Source of the DNA: Rhodanobacter spathiphylli B39
GTDB taxonomy: Bacteria > Pseudomonadota > Gammaproteobacteria > Xanthomonadales > Rhodanobacteraceae
NCBI RefSeq assembly: GCF_000264295.1
Contig: NZ_AJXT01000028.1
Span: 1-64,000, forward strand
Direction of reading: 5' to 3'
DNA: 64,000 nt
The notes below the pieces were generated by a model. That model searched no databases and was not told the DNA's origin. It was given only the letters and a program-made list of their open reading frames with translations. Of this stretch, positions 27,675 to 39,021 are shown one piece after another (position 1 is the first letter of the stretch; every line of letters starts with the position of its first letter). The position numbers and the translations under genes are program-made.

Positions 27675-27971
27675 TCAGCCTGCGGCGTGCCGTCGGCGGC
27701 GGTCCAGAATGCTGTTGAGAGCGTGGTCCTGCGAATCCCGCGCGGCGCTGTAAGCTTCGGAGAACAGGGCGGAAAAGCGCTGCGCGGTGGCGGCCGGCGG
27801 CATTTCCGCGACTGCCTGCGTCACCGCATGAGGCGGGGCTGTCGGCGCTTGTGGCGACTGATCGCCTCGACCGGCCAGGGATTCGCGGCAGCTCGCATAG
27901 CGCCGCCGCAACTGTTCGGCCAGAAACTGCTGGGTACGACCCGGGGTGGGGACTTCGCTACATTCATCCAT
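27675..27971 (-). CDS. Hypothetical small protein
   Basis: A 98-residue frame starting MDECSEVPTPGRTQQF with no family I recognise. It has a probable amphipathic helix near QRFSALFSEAYSAARD, a Pro/Ala-rich middle, and a basic end DRRRRHAAG. There is no signal peptide or membrane segment. GAGAAG eight bases before the ATG could serve for ribosome binding. Support is weak: it may be a real small protein or chance frame in GC-rich DNA. A candidate CRP/Clp site lies 72 bp upstream. Confidence 0.4.
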   Translation of the reverse strand: MDECSEVPTPGRTQQFLAEQLRRRYASCRESLAGRGDQSPQAPTAPPHAVTQAVAEMPPAATAQRFSALFSEAYSAARDSQDHALNSILDRRRRHAAG

Positions 27972-28042
27972 GGCGACTTCTCGAAAGCGGGCAACGGGGA
28001 TTGCCGCACAGGCAAAGCAGCATCTGTGCCAATTTGAGAATC

Positions 28043-28058
28043 TGTGATGCAGTTCACG
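28043..28058. promoter_or_regulatory. Candidate CRP/Clp binding site
   Basis: TGTGATGCAGTTCACG fits TGTGA-N6-TCACA with one mismatch. Xanthomonadales encode the CRP homologue Clp, which uses this consensus. It is 72 bp upstream of the small gene at 27675-27971. A single match of this length can arise by chance. Confidence 0.35.
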
Positions 28059-28270
28059 GTTTTAGACGAAGCTTTTGCGCTAGATCGCCTGATCCACAAG
28101 GAAAATCGAGTGGCCACGATGCACCCGGGCCAGGCTTCACGCAAGCGGATACGGCGCCACGACAGTCCCCGGAAGATCCGCAACACGTCACGGAGTGACC
28201 CAAAAGGGTTGAGCGTCGCCGTCAGTGCCGCGCACGGTGGGCAAGCGGAAGCGCACGTTTCCGGCAGGCA

Positions 28271-28295
28271 AACAAAAGCCGCAACGAGTGCGGCT
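28271..28295 (-). terminator. Terminator after tRNA-Phe
   Basis: On the minus strand the stem AGCCGCA/TGCGGCT with a five-base loop is followed by TTTTGTT, about 20 bp after the tRNA 3' end. Confidence 0.75.
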
Positions 28296-28315
28296 TCTGC
28301 GAGTGCTGACAAACA

Positions 28316-28391
28316 TGGTGGCCGGGGACGGAATCGAACCGCCGACACGGGGATTTTCAATCCCCTGCTCTACCAACTGAGCTACCCGGCC
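28316..28391 (-). tRNA. tRNA-Phe (anticodon GAA)
   Basis: A 76-nt tRNA on the minus strand. The acceptor stem GGCCGGG pairs with CCCGGCC and CCA is encoded. The D arm has AGCTCAGTTGGTAGAGC, the anticodon stem-loop GGGGATTGAAAATCCCC carries GAA, and the T loop has GTTCGATTC. It follows yggX on the same strand and has its own terminator. Confidence 0.98.
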
Positions 28392-28473
28392 GGGAACCTG
28401 GCGATCAAGCAGAACCGGCAAGGTCGCTGTTGATGCGTGGAGCCGAGCATTAGACCGAAAGCGCGGCGTTTCG

Positions 28474-28752
28474 TCAAGACTCGGTGGGCGGCGGGCTGAA
28501 GCCGGCGGCCTGGTCGACGTCGCCGCCGAACAGGAATTTCTCCATCTGTTCGCCGAGGTACTTGCGCGATTTCGGATCGAGCGGATTGAGCCGGTACTCG
28601 TTGATCAGGGTGGTCTGGTGGGCCAGCCACTGTTGCCAGGCGGATTTGGAAATCTCGGTGTAGATGCGCTGGCCGAGCGGGCCGGGCCAGGGGGCGAAGT
28701 CGAGGCCTTCGGCGTCGACGTGGAGTTTGCTGCAGTGGATGGTGCGGCTCAT
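28474..28752 (-). CDS. yggX: Probable Fe(2+)-trafficking protein YggX
   Basis: A 92-residue cytosolic protein of the YggX family, which protects iron-sulfur enzymes against oxidative damage and handles ferrous iron. It has the family N-terminus MSRTIHC with the conserved cysteine, then LGQRIYTEISKSAWQQW and NEYRLNPLDPKSRKYL. AGGAATG precedes the ATG. It lies directly after mutY on the same strand; mutY-yggX pairing is common in gammaproteobacteria and fits a shared oxidative-damage role, since MutY itself carries a 4Fe-4S cluster. Confidence 0.95.
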   Translation of the reverse strand: MSRTIHCSKLHVDAEGLDFAPWPGPLGQRIYTEISKSAWQQWLAHQTTLINEYRLNPLDPKSRKYLGEQMEKFLFGGDVDQAAGFSPPPTES

Positions 28753-28789
28753 GGGGTCATTCCTGTTGCGGCCCTCGGGGGCTGGCGGA

Positions 28790-29881
28790 TCAGTTGGTGC
28801 GCAAGCTTGCGGCAGGCGTTCGGCCGGCGTCGCTGATCTGCAGCAAGAGACTGCGTACCGGCGCGGGCAGGCCAAGCGCATCGAGTTCGTCGACGCCGCA
28901 CCAGCGCCAGTGCGGATTATCGGCGACGCCGCGTGCGGCTGTCGCGCGATCGAACAGCAGCGGTTCGATCGCCAGCCGATAGTGGCTGAAGACGTGGGTG
29001 AACGGGGCCAGCGCCTGCGCGTCATCGATGTGCGCGTATTGCCGCGCCACTCGCCAGGCTTCGTTCGGGTCGCTCGCCTCGGGCAGGCTCCACAGGCCCG
29101 ACCACACGCCTTGCGGGCCCCTCCGTTCCAGCAACACGCGATGGCTTGCGTCGCGCAGGATCAGCATCACGGTGGCGCGGGTCGGGATCGATCGGGCCGG
29201 CTTGCGGCCGGGCAGGGCGGCGGTGAGGTCGTCGCGGTGCGCGATGCAATCCGTGGCCAGCGGGCAGGCATCGCAGCGCGGGCGCGCACGGGTGCAGACC
29301 GTCGCGCCGAGATCCATGATCGCCTGGGTGTAGTCGGCGACGCGGGTGCCCGGGGTGTGTGCTTCGGCGTGTTGCCACAGCTGCTTTTCCACCGCGCTTT
29401 CGCCGGGGTGGCCGTGGATGCCGTGGTAGCGCGCCAGCACGCGCTTGACGTTGCCGTCGAGGATGGGAAAACGCAGGCCGTGCGCCTGCGCCAGGATCGC
29501 TCCGGCGGTGGAGCGGCCGATGCCGGGCAGCGCGTTCAATGCGTCGAAGTCGCGCGGCAGTTCGCCGCCGTGCCGCTCGACGCAGAGCTGCGCGGCGCGG
29601 TGCAGGAAGCGCGCCCGGCGGTAGTAGCCGAGCCCCGACCACAGCGCCAGCACGGTGTCTTCGTGGGCGGCAGCCAGTGCTTCCAGCGTGGGCAGCGCGC
29701 CGACGAAACGATCGAAGTAACCGACCACGGTGGCGACCTGGGTCTGCTGCAGCATCACTTCGGACAACCACACGCGGTAGGCGTCGCGCTGGCCGTTGTC
29801 GAGCGCCTGCTGCCACGGCAGGTCCTTGCGGCCGTGCCGGTCGAACCAGCGCAGCAACCGGTTCGCGAATGAATCGCTCAT
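28790..29881 (-). CDS. mutY: A/G-specific adenine glycosylase MutY
   Basis: A 363-residue base-excision repair enzyme that removes adenine paired with 8-oxoguanine. Residues 1-220 form the HhH-GPD domain: EVMLQQTQV, the hairpin LPGIGRSTAGAI, the catalytic Asp in PILDGNVKRV, and the 4Fe-4S ligands as Cys-x6-Cys-x2-Cys-x5-Cys in CTRARPRCDACPLATDC. The C-terminal part is the Nudix-like 8-oxoG-recognition domain. The ATG overlaps the stop of the upstream AsmA-like gene (ATGA), which fixes the start. Confidence 0.97.
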   Translation of the reverse strand: MSDSFANRLLRWFDRHGRKDLPWQQALDNGQRDAYRVWLSEVMLQQTQVATVVGYFDRFVGALPTLEALAAAHEDTVLALWSGLGYYRRARFLHRAAQLCVERHGGELPRDFDALNALPGIGRSTAGAILAQAHGLRFPILDGNVKRVLARYHGIHGHPGESAVEKQLWQHAEAHTPGTRVADYTQAIMDLGATVCTRARPRCDACPLATDCIAHRDDLTAALPGRKPARSIPTRATVMLILRDASHRVLLERRGPQGVWSGLWSLPEASDPNEAWRVARQYAHIDDAQALAPFTHVFSHYRLAIEPLLFDRATAARGVADNPHWRWCGVDELDALGLPAPVRSLLLQISDAGRTPAASLRTN

Positions 29882-30948
29882 GGCTTCTTGCCGGCCGCCG
29901 GTTTCGAGGCGGGTGCCGCCACCGTGCCGGCCGCTGCGGGCGCATCGATGCCGGCCTGGACGGTGAGGCCTTCGATGCTGATGCCGGCCATCTCCAGGCT
30001 GGCGATTTCGGCGTGGCCGCTGCCCGGCGGCACGCTCAATTGCGGCCCCCGCGGATCGCCAAGCCCGTTCCACCAGCGCGCCAGCGCCAGTGGCGGCAGT
30101 TTCAGATCCGCATGATTGGCAGGGCCGTCCAGCTTCAGCGCCAGCAGCAGCGGGTTGCTCTGGTCGGCGGGCGTCAGTCGCAGCGAGATGTCGTACTGGC
30201 CGGCGTTGGCCTGCTCGAGCTTGCCGCTGAGGCTGGCCTCGGCATCGGCGGCGCCATGCCAGTACGCATTGCCGGTGAGGGCGAGTTTCACCGTGCTGCC
30301 CTGGGTCAGGTGCAAGGTGATGTCCTGCAGTTGCAGCGCATTGCCTTCGATGCGTGGGGTCGCCGACAGGCGCAGTTGCACCGGCGTGCCCGCCGCCGTG
30401 ACGGCCGAAAGCGCCAGCGGAAATGGCTGGCCGGTCACCAGGCTGCCGGCCTGCAGCGAGACGCTGCCCAGCAGCACTTCATTGCCCCGCACCACGCTGC
30501 CGTGGCTGATGCTGACGCCGGTATCGATGCGCGGGATGTTGGGGGGCGCGCCCTCGGGTTTGGCGGGCAGCGCGGCCAGCCAGTCCTGCAGCGCATCCAG
30601 ATCGACCCGTGGCGAATCGATCTCCAGCTGCGAAATCACCGTGGGGCCGCCGAACAGGGTGTGCCATGGCAGGGCCAGTTGGCCGTGTGCGGCCAGCAGG
30701 ATCGGCGCAGTGGCGCCGGCCGCATTCAGGGTGATGCCATCGAGCTGCAGGGCCGGGCGTGGAAACAGGGTCGGGCTGGCGGGGCTGGCCAGGCTCAGTT
30801 CCAGTCCGGCCGCGCGCGCCTGGGTCTGCAGCATCCGGGTGAAGCGTTCCGGCTGCAGCAACAGGTAGACGGCGATCACCGCGGCCAGCACCAGCGCCAG
30901 CACCAGGCCGCCAAGCACCAGCAGGGTCAATCGCAGTCGGCGCGACAT
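29878..30948 (-). CDS. Short AsmA-like membrane-anchored protein
   Basis: A 356-residue protein with one N-terminal membrane segment (about 7-31). The long periplasmic body has repeated beta-strand signatures such as LQLDGITLN, LEIDSPRVDLDAL and VQLRLSATPRI, typical of the AsmA/YicH family that bridges or organises the envelope. It is shorter than most AsmA proteins and ends in a low-complexity Ala/Pro/Lys tail. It lies between ftsY and mutY, 23 bp after ftsY and overlapping mutY, so it belongs to the same transcript. Its precise role is unknown. Confidence 0.75.
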   Translation of the reverse strand: MSRRLRLTLLVLGGLVLALVLAAVIAVYLLLQPERFTRMLQTQARAAGLELSLASPASPTLFPRPALQLDGITLNAAGATAPILLAAHGQLALPWHTLFGGPTVISQLEIDSPRVDLDALQDWLAALPAKPEGAPPNIPRIDTGVSISHGSVVRGNEVLLGSVSLQAGSLVTGQPFPLALSAVTAAGTPVQLRLSATPRIEGNALQLQDITLHLTQGSTVKLALTGNAYWHGAADAEASLSGKLEQANAGQYDISLRLTPADQSNPLLLALKLDGPANHADLKLPPLALARWWNGLGDPRGPQLSVPPGSGHAEIASLEMAGISIEGLTVQAGIDAPAAAGTVAAPASKPAAGKKP

Positions 30949-30971
30949 CCGCTCAGCTCCGTCGTCGCGGT

Positions 30972-32111
30972 TCAGTCATGCGTCGGCACCTCGCCGAGGC
31001 TGGCCGGAAGCAGGCCATCGACGAAAGCCTCCGCATCGAAACTGCGCAGGTCGGTGGCGGTTTCACCCAGGCCCACGTAGCGGATCGGCAGGCCGAACTC
31101 GCGCGCCAGGGCGAACACCACGCCGCCCTTGGCGGTGCCGTCGAGCTTGGTCACGACCAGGCCGGTGACGCCCACGATCTGGCGGAACTGGCGCACCTGG
31201 TTGACCGCGTTCTGGCCGGTGGTGCCGTCGATCACCATCAGCACCTCGTGCGGCGCATCGGCGTCGAGCTTCTTCAGCACGCGGGCGATCTTGCCCAGTT
31301 CGTCCATCAGGCCGCCCTGGGTGTGCAGGCGGCCGGCGGTGTCGGCGACCAGCACGTCGGCGCCGCGCGAACGCGCCGCCTGCAAGGCATCGAAGATCAC
31401 GCTGGCCGAATCGGCATCTTGGCCCTGCGAGATCACCGGCACCTGGTTGCGTTCGCCCCAGGTCTTCAGCTGCTCGACCGCGGCGGCGCGGAAGGTGTCG
31501 CCGGCGGCCAGCATCACCGCGCGACCCTCGTCGCGCCAGCGGCGGGCCAGCTTGCCAATGGTGGTGGTCTTGCCGGCACCGTTGATGCCCACCACCAGCA
31601 CCACGAACGGTTTGCGATGCGCCACGTCCAGCGGCTGCGCTACCGGCTTGAGCAGGGCGACCAGCGACTGGCGCAGGGCGGCCAGCAGCGCGGGGGAGTC
31701 GGCGAACTCGCGCTTGTGCATGCGCTTGCGCAGGTTCTCGACCAGGTCAGTGCTGGCCTCGATGCCGACGTCGGCGGTGATCAGGGTGGTTTCCAGCTCG
31801 TCCAGCAGGTCGTCGTCGAGCTTCGGATGGCGCACGAACAGCGAACCCAGGCTGCGCGAGAACACGCTGCCGGCCAGGCGTTCGCGCCAGCTGCGTCTGG
31901 CCGGCGCGGCGGCCGGCTCATCGGCGGCGGGTGCCGGGACCTGGAAGCGTTCGTGGTCGGTGGCGTGGTCGGCGGGCGAGGGCGTCTCGGCCAGTGCCTC
32001 GCGCAGGACGGGGGCGTCGCTGGTCTGCGCGACGGCAGCGTCGACCGGCGGCGTGGTGGCCGGCGCTTCCGCGTCCTTGTCGGCGGGCTTTTTCTTCCAG
32101 AACTTGAGCAT
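30972..32111 (-). CDS. ftsY: Signal recognition particle receptor FtsY
   Basis: A 379-residue SRP receptor GTPase that delivers ribosome-nascent chain complexes to SecYEG at the inner membrane. An N-terminal acidic, Ala/Pro-rich A domain (about 1-75) opens with a basic LKFWKKK membrane-targeting stretch. The N and G domains follow: P-loop GINGAGKTTT, DTAGR, TKLDGTAKGG, and a C-terminal GLGE. It leads the minus-strand series ftsY, asmA-like, mutY, yggX and diverges from rsmD, with an 89-bp shared promoter region. Confidence 0.97.
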   Translation of the reverse strand: MLKFWKKKPADKDAEAPATTPPVDAAVAQTSDAPVLREALAETPSPADHATDHERFQVPAPAADEPAAAPARRSWRERLAGSVFSRSLGSLFVRHPKLDDDLLDELETTLITADVGIEASTDLVENLRKRMHKREFADSPALLAALRQSLVALLKPVAQPLDVAHRKPFVVLVVGINGAGKTTTIGKLARRWRDEGRAVMLAAGDTFRAAAVEQLKTWGERNQVPVISQGQDADSASVIFDALQAARSRGADVLVADTAGRLHTQGGLMDELGKIARVLKKLDADAPHEVLMVIDGTTGQNAVNQVRQFRQIVGVTGLVVTKLDGTAKGGVVFALAREFGLPIRYVGLGETATDLRSFDAEAFVDGLLPASLGEVPTHD

Positions 32112-32148
32112 TGCGGGCGTGATTCAAAGACAATGGGCGGCATGCTAA

Positions 32149-33859
<1,711 letters not shown>

Positions 33860-33865
33860 GCACGA

Positions 33866-33892
33866 CCGCCGCGCCGGTTTCCGGCGCGGCGG
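33866..33892 (+). terminator. Terminator-like hairpin without T tract
   Basis: The perfect 12-bp stem CCGCCGCGCCGG/CCGGCGCGGCGG with a TTT loop starts 7 bp after the lipoprotein stop. No T run follows, so it may act as an mRNA 3' stabiliser or a Rho-assisted stop. Confidence 0.5.
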
Positions 33893-33932
33893 GATGAACC
33901 GTCGCCCCGCGACCTGCGCGGGCGCCGGGTGA

Positions 33933-35980
<2,048 letters not shown>

Positions 35981-36081
35981 AACGACATGCAGGACCGCCG
36001 GATTCGCTACTTTCCCCGAATGCTGCATGATGCGGTCATGGCGGCGGGCATTTTGCCGCCGGGCACGATCGGAGCAGGTTG

Positions 36082-37131
36082 ATGGATTTGCGCAAGGGGA
36101 TTTCGCTGCGTGCGCTGGCGTTGAACGTCGTCGGCGCGCTGCTGGTGTTCGCGGGCATCGGACTGATGGCGACCACCGCGCGTGGCCTGCAGGATTACCG
36201 GGCCGCCGCCAGCGCACATGGCGGCGAGGTGATCGACCTGGGCGAGAACGCGCGGCCGGAAGCGGGCCAGCACGGCACCATGGCCCGCCTGGTCGGCACG
36301 CCGCGGGTGGTCGAGGCGCCGCATGACCCGGACTTCAACTTGCGGGTGAGCACGCCGGTGCTGGTGCGTCACGTGGAGATGTTCCAGTGGCGCGAGATCC
36401 GGGTGGGCGACAGCGTGCACTACGAGCTGGACTGGGTCGATCACCTGCTCGATGCAGGTCATTTCGTCGAGCCGAAGGGACACGCGAACCCGGTCGGCTT
36501 TCCGATCGAGGGCAAGCAGTTCGATGCCGGGCTGGTGCAACTGGGCGGATTCAAGCTGGACCCGGTGCTGCTGCACGCGATGCCCGGAACCGTCCAGGTG
36601 ACCCCCGATGCCGCCGGGCTGCCGGAGAATCTCGCGGCCAGCTTCTCGCGTTACCAGAACTACCTGGTCACCAGTGCACACCCCGGCGATCCGCGGCTCG
36701 GCGATGTGCGGGTGAGCTGGAACGAGGTGCCGCTGCAGCAGCTGACCGTGGTCGGGCGCATCGATGGCGACCGGCTGGAGGCGGCTGCCGACGCAGCCGA
36801 CGGCAAGGGTTACGTGGTGCAGCTGGGCGACGTGCCGGTGCTGGACATCTTTCCGGACCTGCCGGTGCCGCCGGAGTTCGTCTGGACCTGGCGGATCCTT
36901 TCCGTGCTGCTGGCGTCGCTGGGTGCGTTCGCCCTGTTGTCGGCCCATCGCGAGCAGCGCGATCCGCTGCTGGCGCTGAGCCTGGGCGTGCTGGTGGTCG
37001 GCGTGGTGGCCGCCGTGCTCTGGCTGGGCGACACGCAGGTCATGGGTGGCTGGCTGGCGGTGTCGCTGGTGGGCCTGGGCATCGCGGTCTGGCGTTTGCG
37101 CGGGCCGCTGTTGGGGGCGGGGCGCGACTGA
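36082..37131 (+). CDS. TMEM43-family membrane protein
   Basis: A 349-residue membrane protein with one N-terminal segment (about 12-33), a large extracytoplasmic domain with LVRHVEMFQWRE and YELDWVDHLLDAGHF, and three closely spaced C-terminal segments from about residue 275. This layout and the WRE/Y-W motifs are typical of the TMEM43/LUMA family found across bacteria and animals, whose bacterial role is unknown. The start ATG follows GGAGCAGGTTG. It is convergent with the Nudix gene across the hairpin array. Confidence 0.8.
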   Translation: MDLRKGISLRALALNVVGALLVFAGIGLMATTARGLQDYRAAASAHGGEVIDLGENARPEAGQHGTMARLVGTPRVVEAPHDPDFNLRVSTPVLVRHVEMFQWREIRVGDSVHYELDWVDHLLDAGHFVEPKGHANPVGFPIEGKQFDAGLVQLGGFKLDPVLLHAMPGTVQVTPDAAGLPENLAASFSRYQNYLVTSAHPGDPRLGDVRVSWNEVPLQQLTVVGRIDGDRLEAAADAADGKGYVVQLGDVPVLDIFPDLPVPPEFVWTWRILSVLLASLGAFALLSAHREQRDPLLALSLGVLVVGVVAAVLWLGDTQVMGGWLAVSLVGLGIAVWRLRGPLLGAGRD

Positions 37132-37152
37132 AGGTTGCCGCTCAGAGCCTGT

Positions 37153-37296
37153 GAAGAAAACCACTCCCGTGGTTTTCTTCTATCGCGAGTCCGGTACACG
37201 CCCGGACTCGCTCACGCGGATCAGGCACTGGCGTGCCCGATCCGCGGTCGGCCGTCCTTGGCCGACCTGAGAGGTTGAAAAACGCCAACCTCTCAG
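37153..37296. repeat. Array of five abutting hairpins between convergent genes
   Basis: Five stem-loops follow each other almost without gaps. (1) GAAGAAAACCAC/GTGGTTTTCTTC, 37153-37180. (2) GCGAGTCCGG/CCGGACTCGC, 37185-37211. (3) CGCGGATC and GGCAC pairing with GTGCC and GATCCGCG across one mismatch, 37215-37246. (4) GGTCGGCC/GGCCGACC, 37246-37267. (5) CTGAGAGGTTG/CAACCTCTCAG, 37267-37296, which contains the Nudix stop codon. Number 1 is A/T-flanked enough to end transcription both ways. The rest have no T runs. Confidence 0.7.
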
Positions 37297-37874
37297 CCTC
37301 CTGCAGCTGCGGGCCGCCCGCCGTGTTCGATGAACCACAGCCCCGCGAACAGCTTGGGATCGATGGAATAGCCTTCCGCGGCGCGGGCAAACAGCCACGC
37401 GCCCGCTTCGCTGCGCGGCACCTCGTGCACCACGATGTTCTCGCTCTCGTCGCCGCCACCGGGGCCGACCTTCTGCAGGTGCCAGGCGCGGGCGAACGCG
37501 ATCATCTCGGTGCTCATGCCCGAGGACGAAGGCCCCTGGTGGATGAATTCCACCCGTTCGCAGCGATAGCCGGTTTCTTCCTCCAGCTCGCGCTGCGCCG
37601 CCAGCAGGATGTCCTCGTCGTCCTGGCCGGGCAGGTCGCCGACTAGTCCCGCCGGCATCTCGATGGTGTTCTGCAGGATCGATACGCGGTACTGCTCGAC
37701 GAACAGCACCTTGTCCTCGGGCGTCACGGCCAGGATGATCACCGCGCCGCCGGGGTTGTTGCGCTCGGCATACTCCCAGCGGCCGCGCTTGCGCAGGCTC
37801 AGCCAGCGACCTTCGTAGAGGGTTTCCACCGGCGCGCTGGCGTCGGCGGGGATGCGGTCGGCAGGGTGGGTCAT
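37293..37874 (-). CDS. Nudix hydrolase (ADP-ribose pyrophosphatase-like)
   Basis: A 193-residue Nudix enzyme, expected to hydrolyse ADP-ribose or other nucleoside diphosphate derivatives. The Nudix box ends EDILLAAQRELEEETGY; upstream is the ADP-ribose-type AVTPEDKVLFVEQYR and PAGLVGDLPG. The start at the ATG encoding MTHPADR is a choice among three in-frame ATGs (37874, 37889, 37904), none with a strong ribosome site. The stop codon lies inside the last hairpin of the array. Confidence 0.85.
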   Translation of the reverse strand: MTHPADRIPADASAPVETLYEGRWLSLRKRGRWEYAERNNPGGAVIILAVTPEDKVLFVEQYRVSILQNTIEMPAGLVGDLPGQDDEDILLAAQRELEEETGYRCERVEFIHQGPSSSGMSTEMIAFARAWHLQKVGPGGGDESENIVVHEVPRSEAGAWLFARAAEGYSIDPKLFAGLWFIEHGGRPAAAGG

Positions 37875-37959
37875 CAGTCGCGGCGCCATGCTGGAAGCTT
37901 GCGCCATGTTGGCGGTTCGGCGCCGGATCGACAACCGCCTGCCGGTTCGCGACCGGCCG

Positions 37960-38988
37960 CTACAGCCAGCGTGCGCGCTTCAGCCCCACGTAGATGCCGC
38001 CCACGATGCAGCCCATCAGCACGATCATTGCCGGATACGCCCACGGTCGGCTGAGTTCGGGCATGTGGGTGAAGTTCATGCCGTACCAGCTGGTGAGCAG
38101 GGTGGGTGCGGCGAGCATCGCGGCCCAGCCGGCGAGCTTCTTCATCACTTCGTTCTGGCGCAGGCTGACCAGCGACAGGTTGACGTTGATCGCCGCGGTG
38201 AGCATTTCGCGCATCGCGCTGATCGCCTCGTTGACGCGAAAGGCATGGTCGTAGACGTCGCGGAAATAGGCGCGCAGTTCCTCGGGGATCAGGTTCGGGT
38301 ACAGCCGGATCAGCTGCTGCACGATGTCCTGCAGCGGCGCCACCGCCAGCCGCAGCGTCATCAGGTCGCGCTGCATGTCGTACAGGCGGCGGATCGTGCT
38401 GCTCTTGAAGGTCTCGCCGAAGATGTCGTGCTCCAGCTGCTGCACCTCTTCGCGGAAGTCGCGCACGATCGGCAGCAGGTTGTCGACGATGAAGTCGAGC
38501 ACGCCGTAGAGTCCGTAGCTGGGGCCGTTGGCCAGCAGCTCGGGGGTGTGTTCACAGGTGCGCCGGGCCGGCGCGTACGACAGCGAGGCGCCGTGGCGCA
38601 CGGTGACCAGGTAACGCGGGCCGAAGAAGATGTGCGTTTCGCCGAACGCCAGCTGGCCATCGATCAGCTGGGCGGTCTGCACCACCAGGAACAGCGAGTC
38701 GCCATAGGCTTCGATCTTGGTGCGCTGGTGCGCGGCGTGGGCGTCCTCGATGGCCAGGTCGTGCAGGCCGAATTCGTCCTGGATCTTCAGCAGCAGGGCT
38801 TCGTCCGGTTCGTGCAGGCCGACCCAGACGAAGGTGTCCGGTTCGGCCAGTACATCGCTGATCGCATCCAGCGTGACGTCGCCGATGCGGCTGCCGTCCT
38901 GGCGATAGGCGATGCAGTTCACCACCATGGGCTGGTCGGTGCGCGCCACGGAGTCTGCTGGAGGCGAAATCGGATTCATGCCGTGCAT
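37960..38988 (-). CDS. corA: Magnesium/cobalt transporter CorA
   Basis: A 342-residue inner-membrane Mg2+ (Co2+) channel. The large cytosolic N-terminal domain contains LHEPDEALL and helices such as EEVQQLEHDIFGETF. Two C-terminal membrane segments follow, the first ending in the signature YGMNF. The C-terminus KRARWL is basic, as in the family. The start is the ATG encoding MHGMNPIS; the ATG three codons later is equally plausible. It follows the DUF4105 gene on the same strand with a 33-bp gap. Confidence 0.93.
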   Translation of the reverse strand: MHGMNPISPPADSVARTDQPMVVNCIAYRQDGSRIGDVTLDAISDVLAEPDTFVWVGLHEPDEALLLKIQDEFGLHDLAIEDAHAAHQRTKIEAYGDSLFLVVQTAQLIDGQLAFGETHIFFGPRYLVTVRHGASLSYAPARRTCEHTPELLANGPSYGLYGVLDFIVDNLLPIVRDFREEVQQLEHDIFGETFKSSTIRRLYDMQRDLMTLRLAVAPLQDIVQQLIRLYPNLIPEELRAYFRDVYDHAFRVNEAISAMREMLTAAINVNLSLVSLRQNEVMKKLAGWAAMLAAPTLLTSWYGMNFTHMPELSRPWAYPAMIVLMGCIVGGIYVGLKRARWL

Positions 38989-39021
38989 GATGCCCCCCGT
39001 CCGCGGGCGGGGCAACGCGGA

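Larger units (their letters stand above)
27972..28315. other. Intergenic stretch before tRNA-Phe
   Basis: I see no supported gene here. It holds a candidate CRP/Clp site (28043-28058) and, next to the tRNA 3' end, a minus-strand hairpin terminator (28271-28295). Confidence 0.5.

Noticed and set aside
28044..28433. 129-residue plus-strand frame across the tRNA-Phe gene
   Set aside because: It runs through the antisense of the tRNA and has no homologous features.
37246..37296. Hairpins 4 and 5 as a tRNA- or riboswitch-like fold
   Set aside because: No conserved loop sequences of known RNAs; they are simple inverted repeats.
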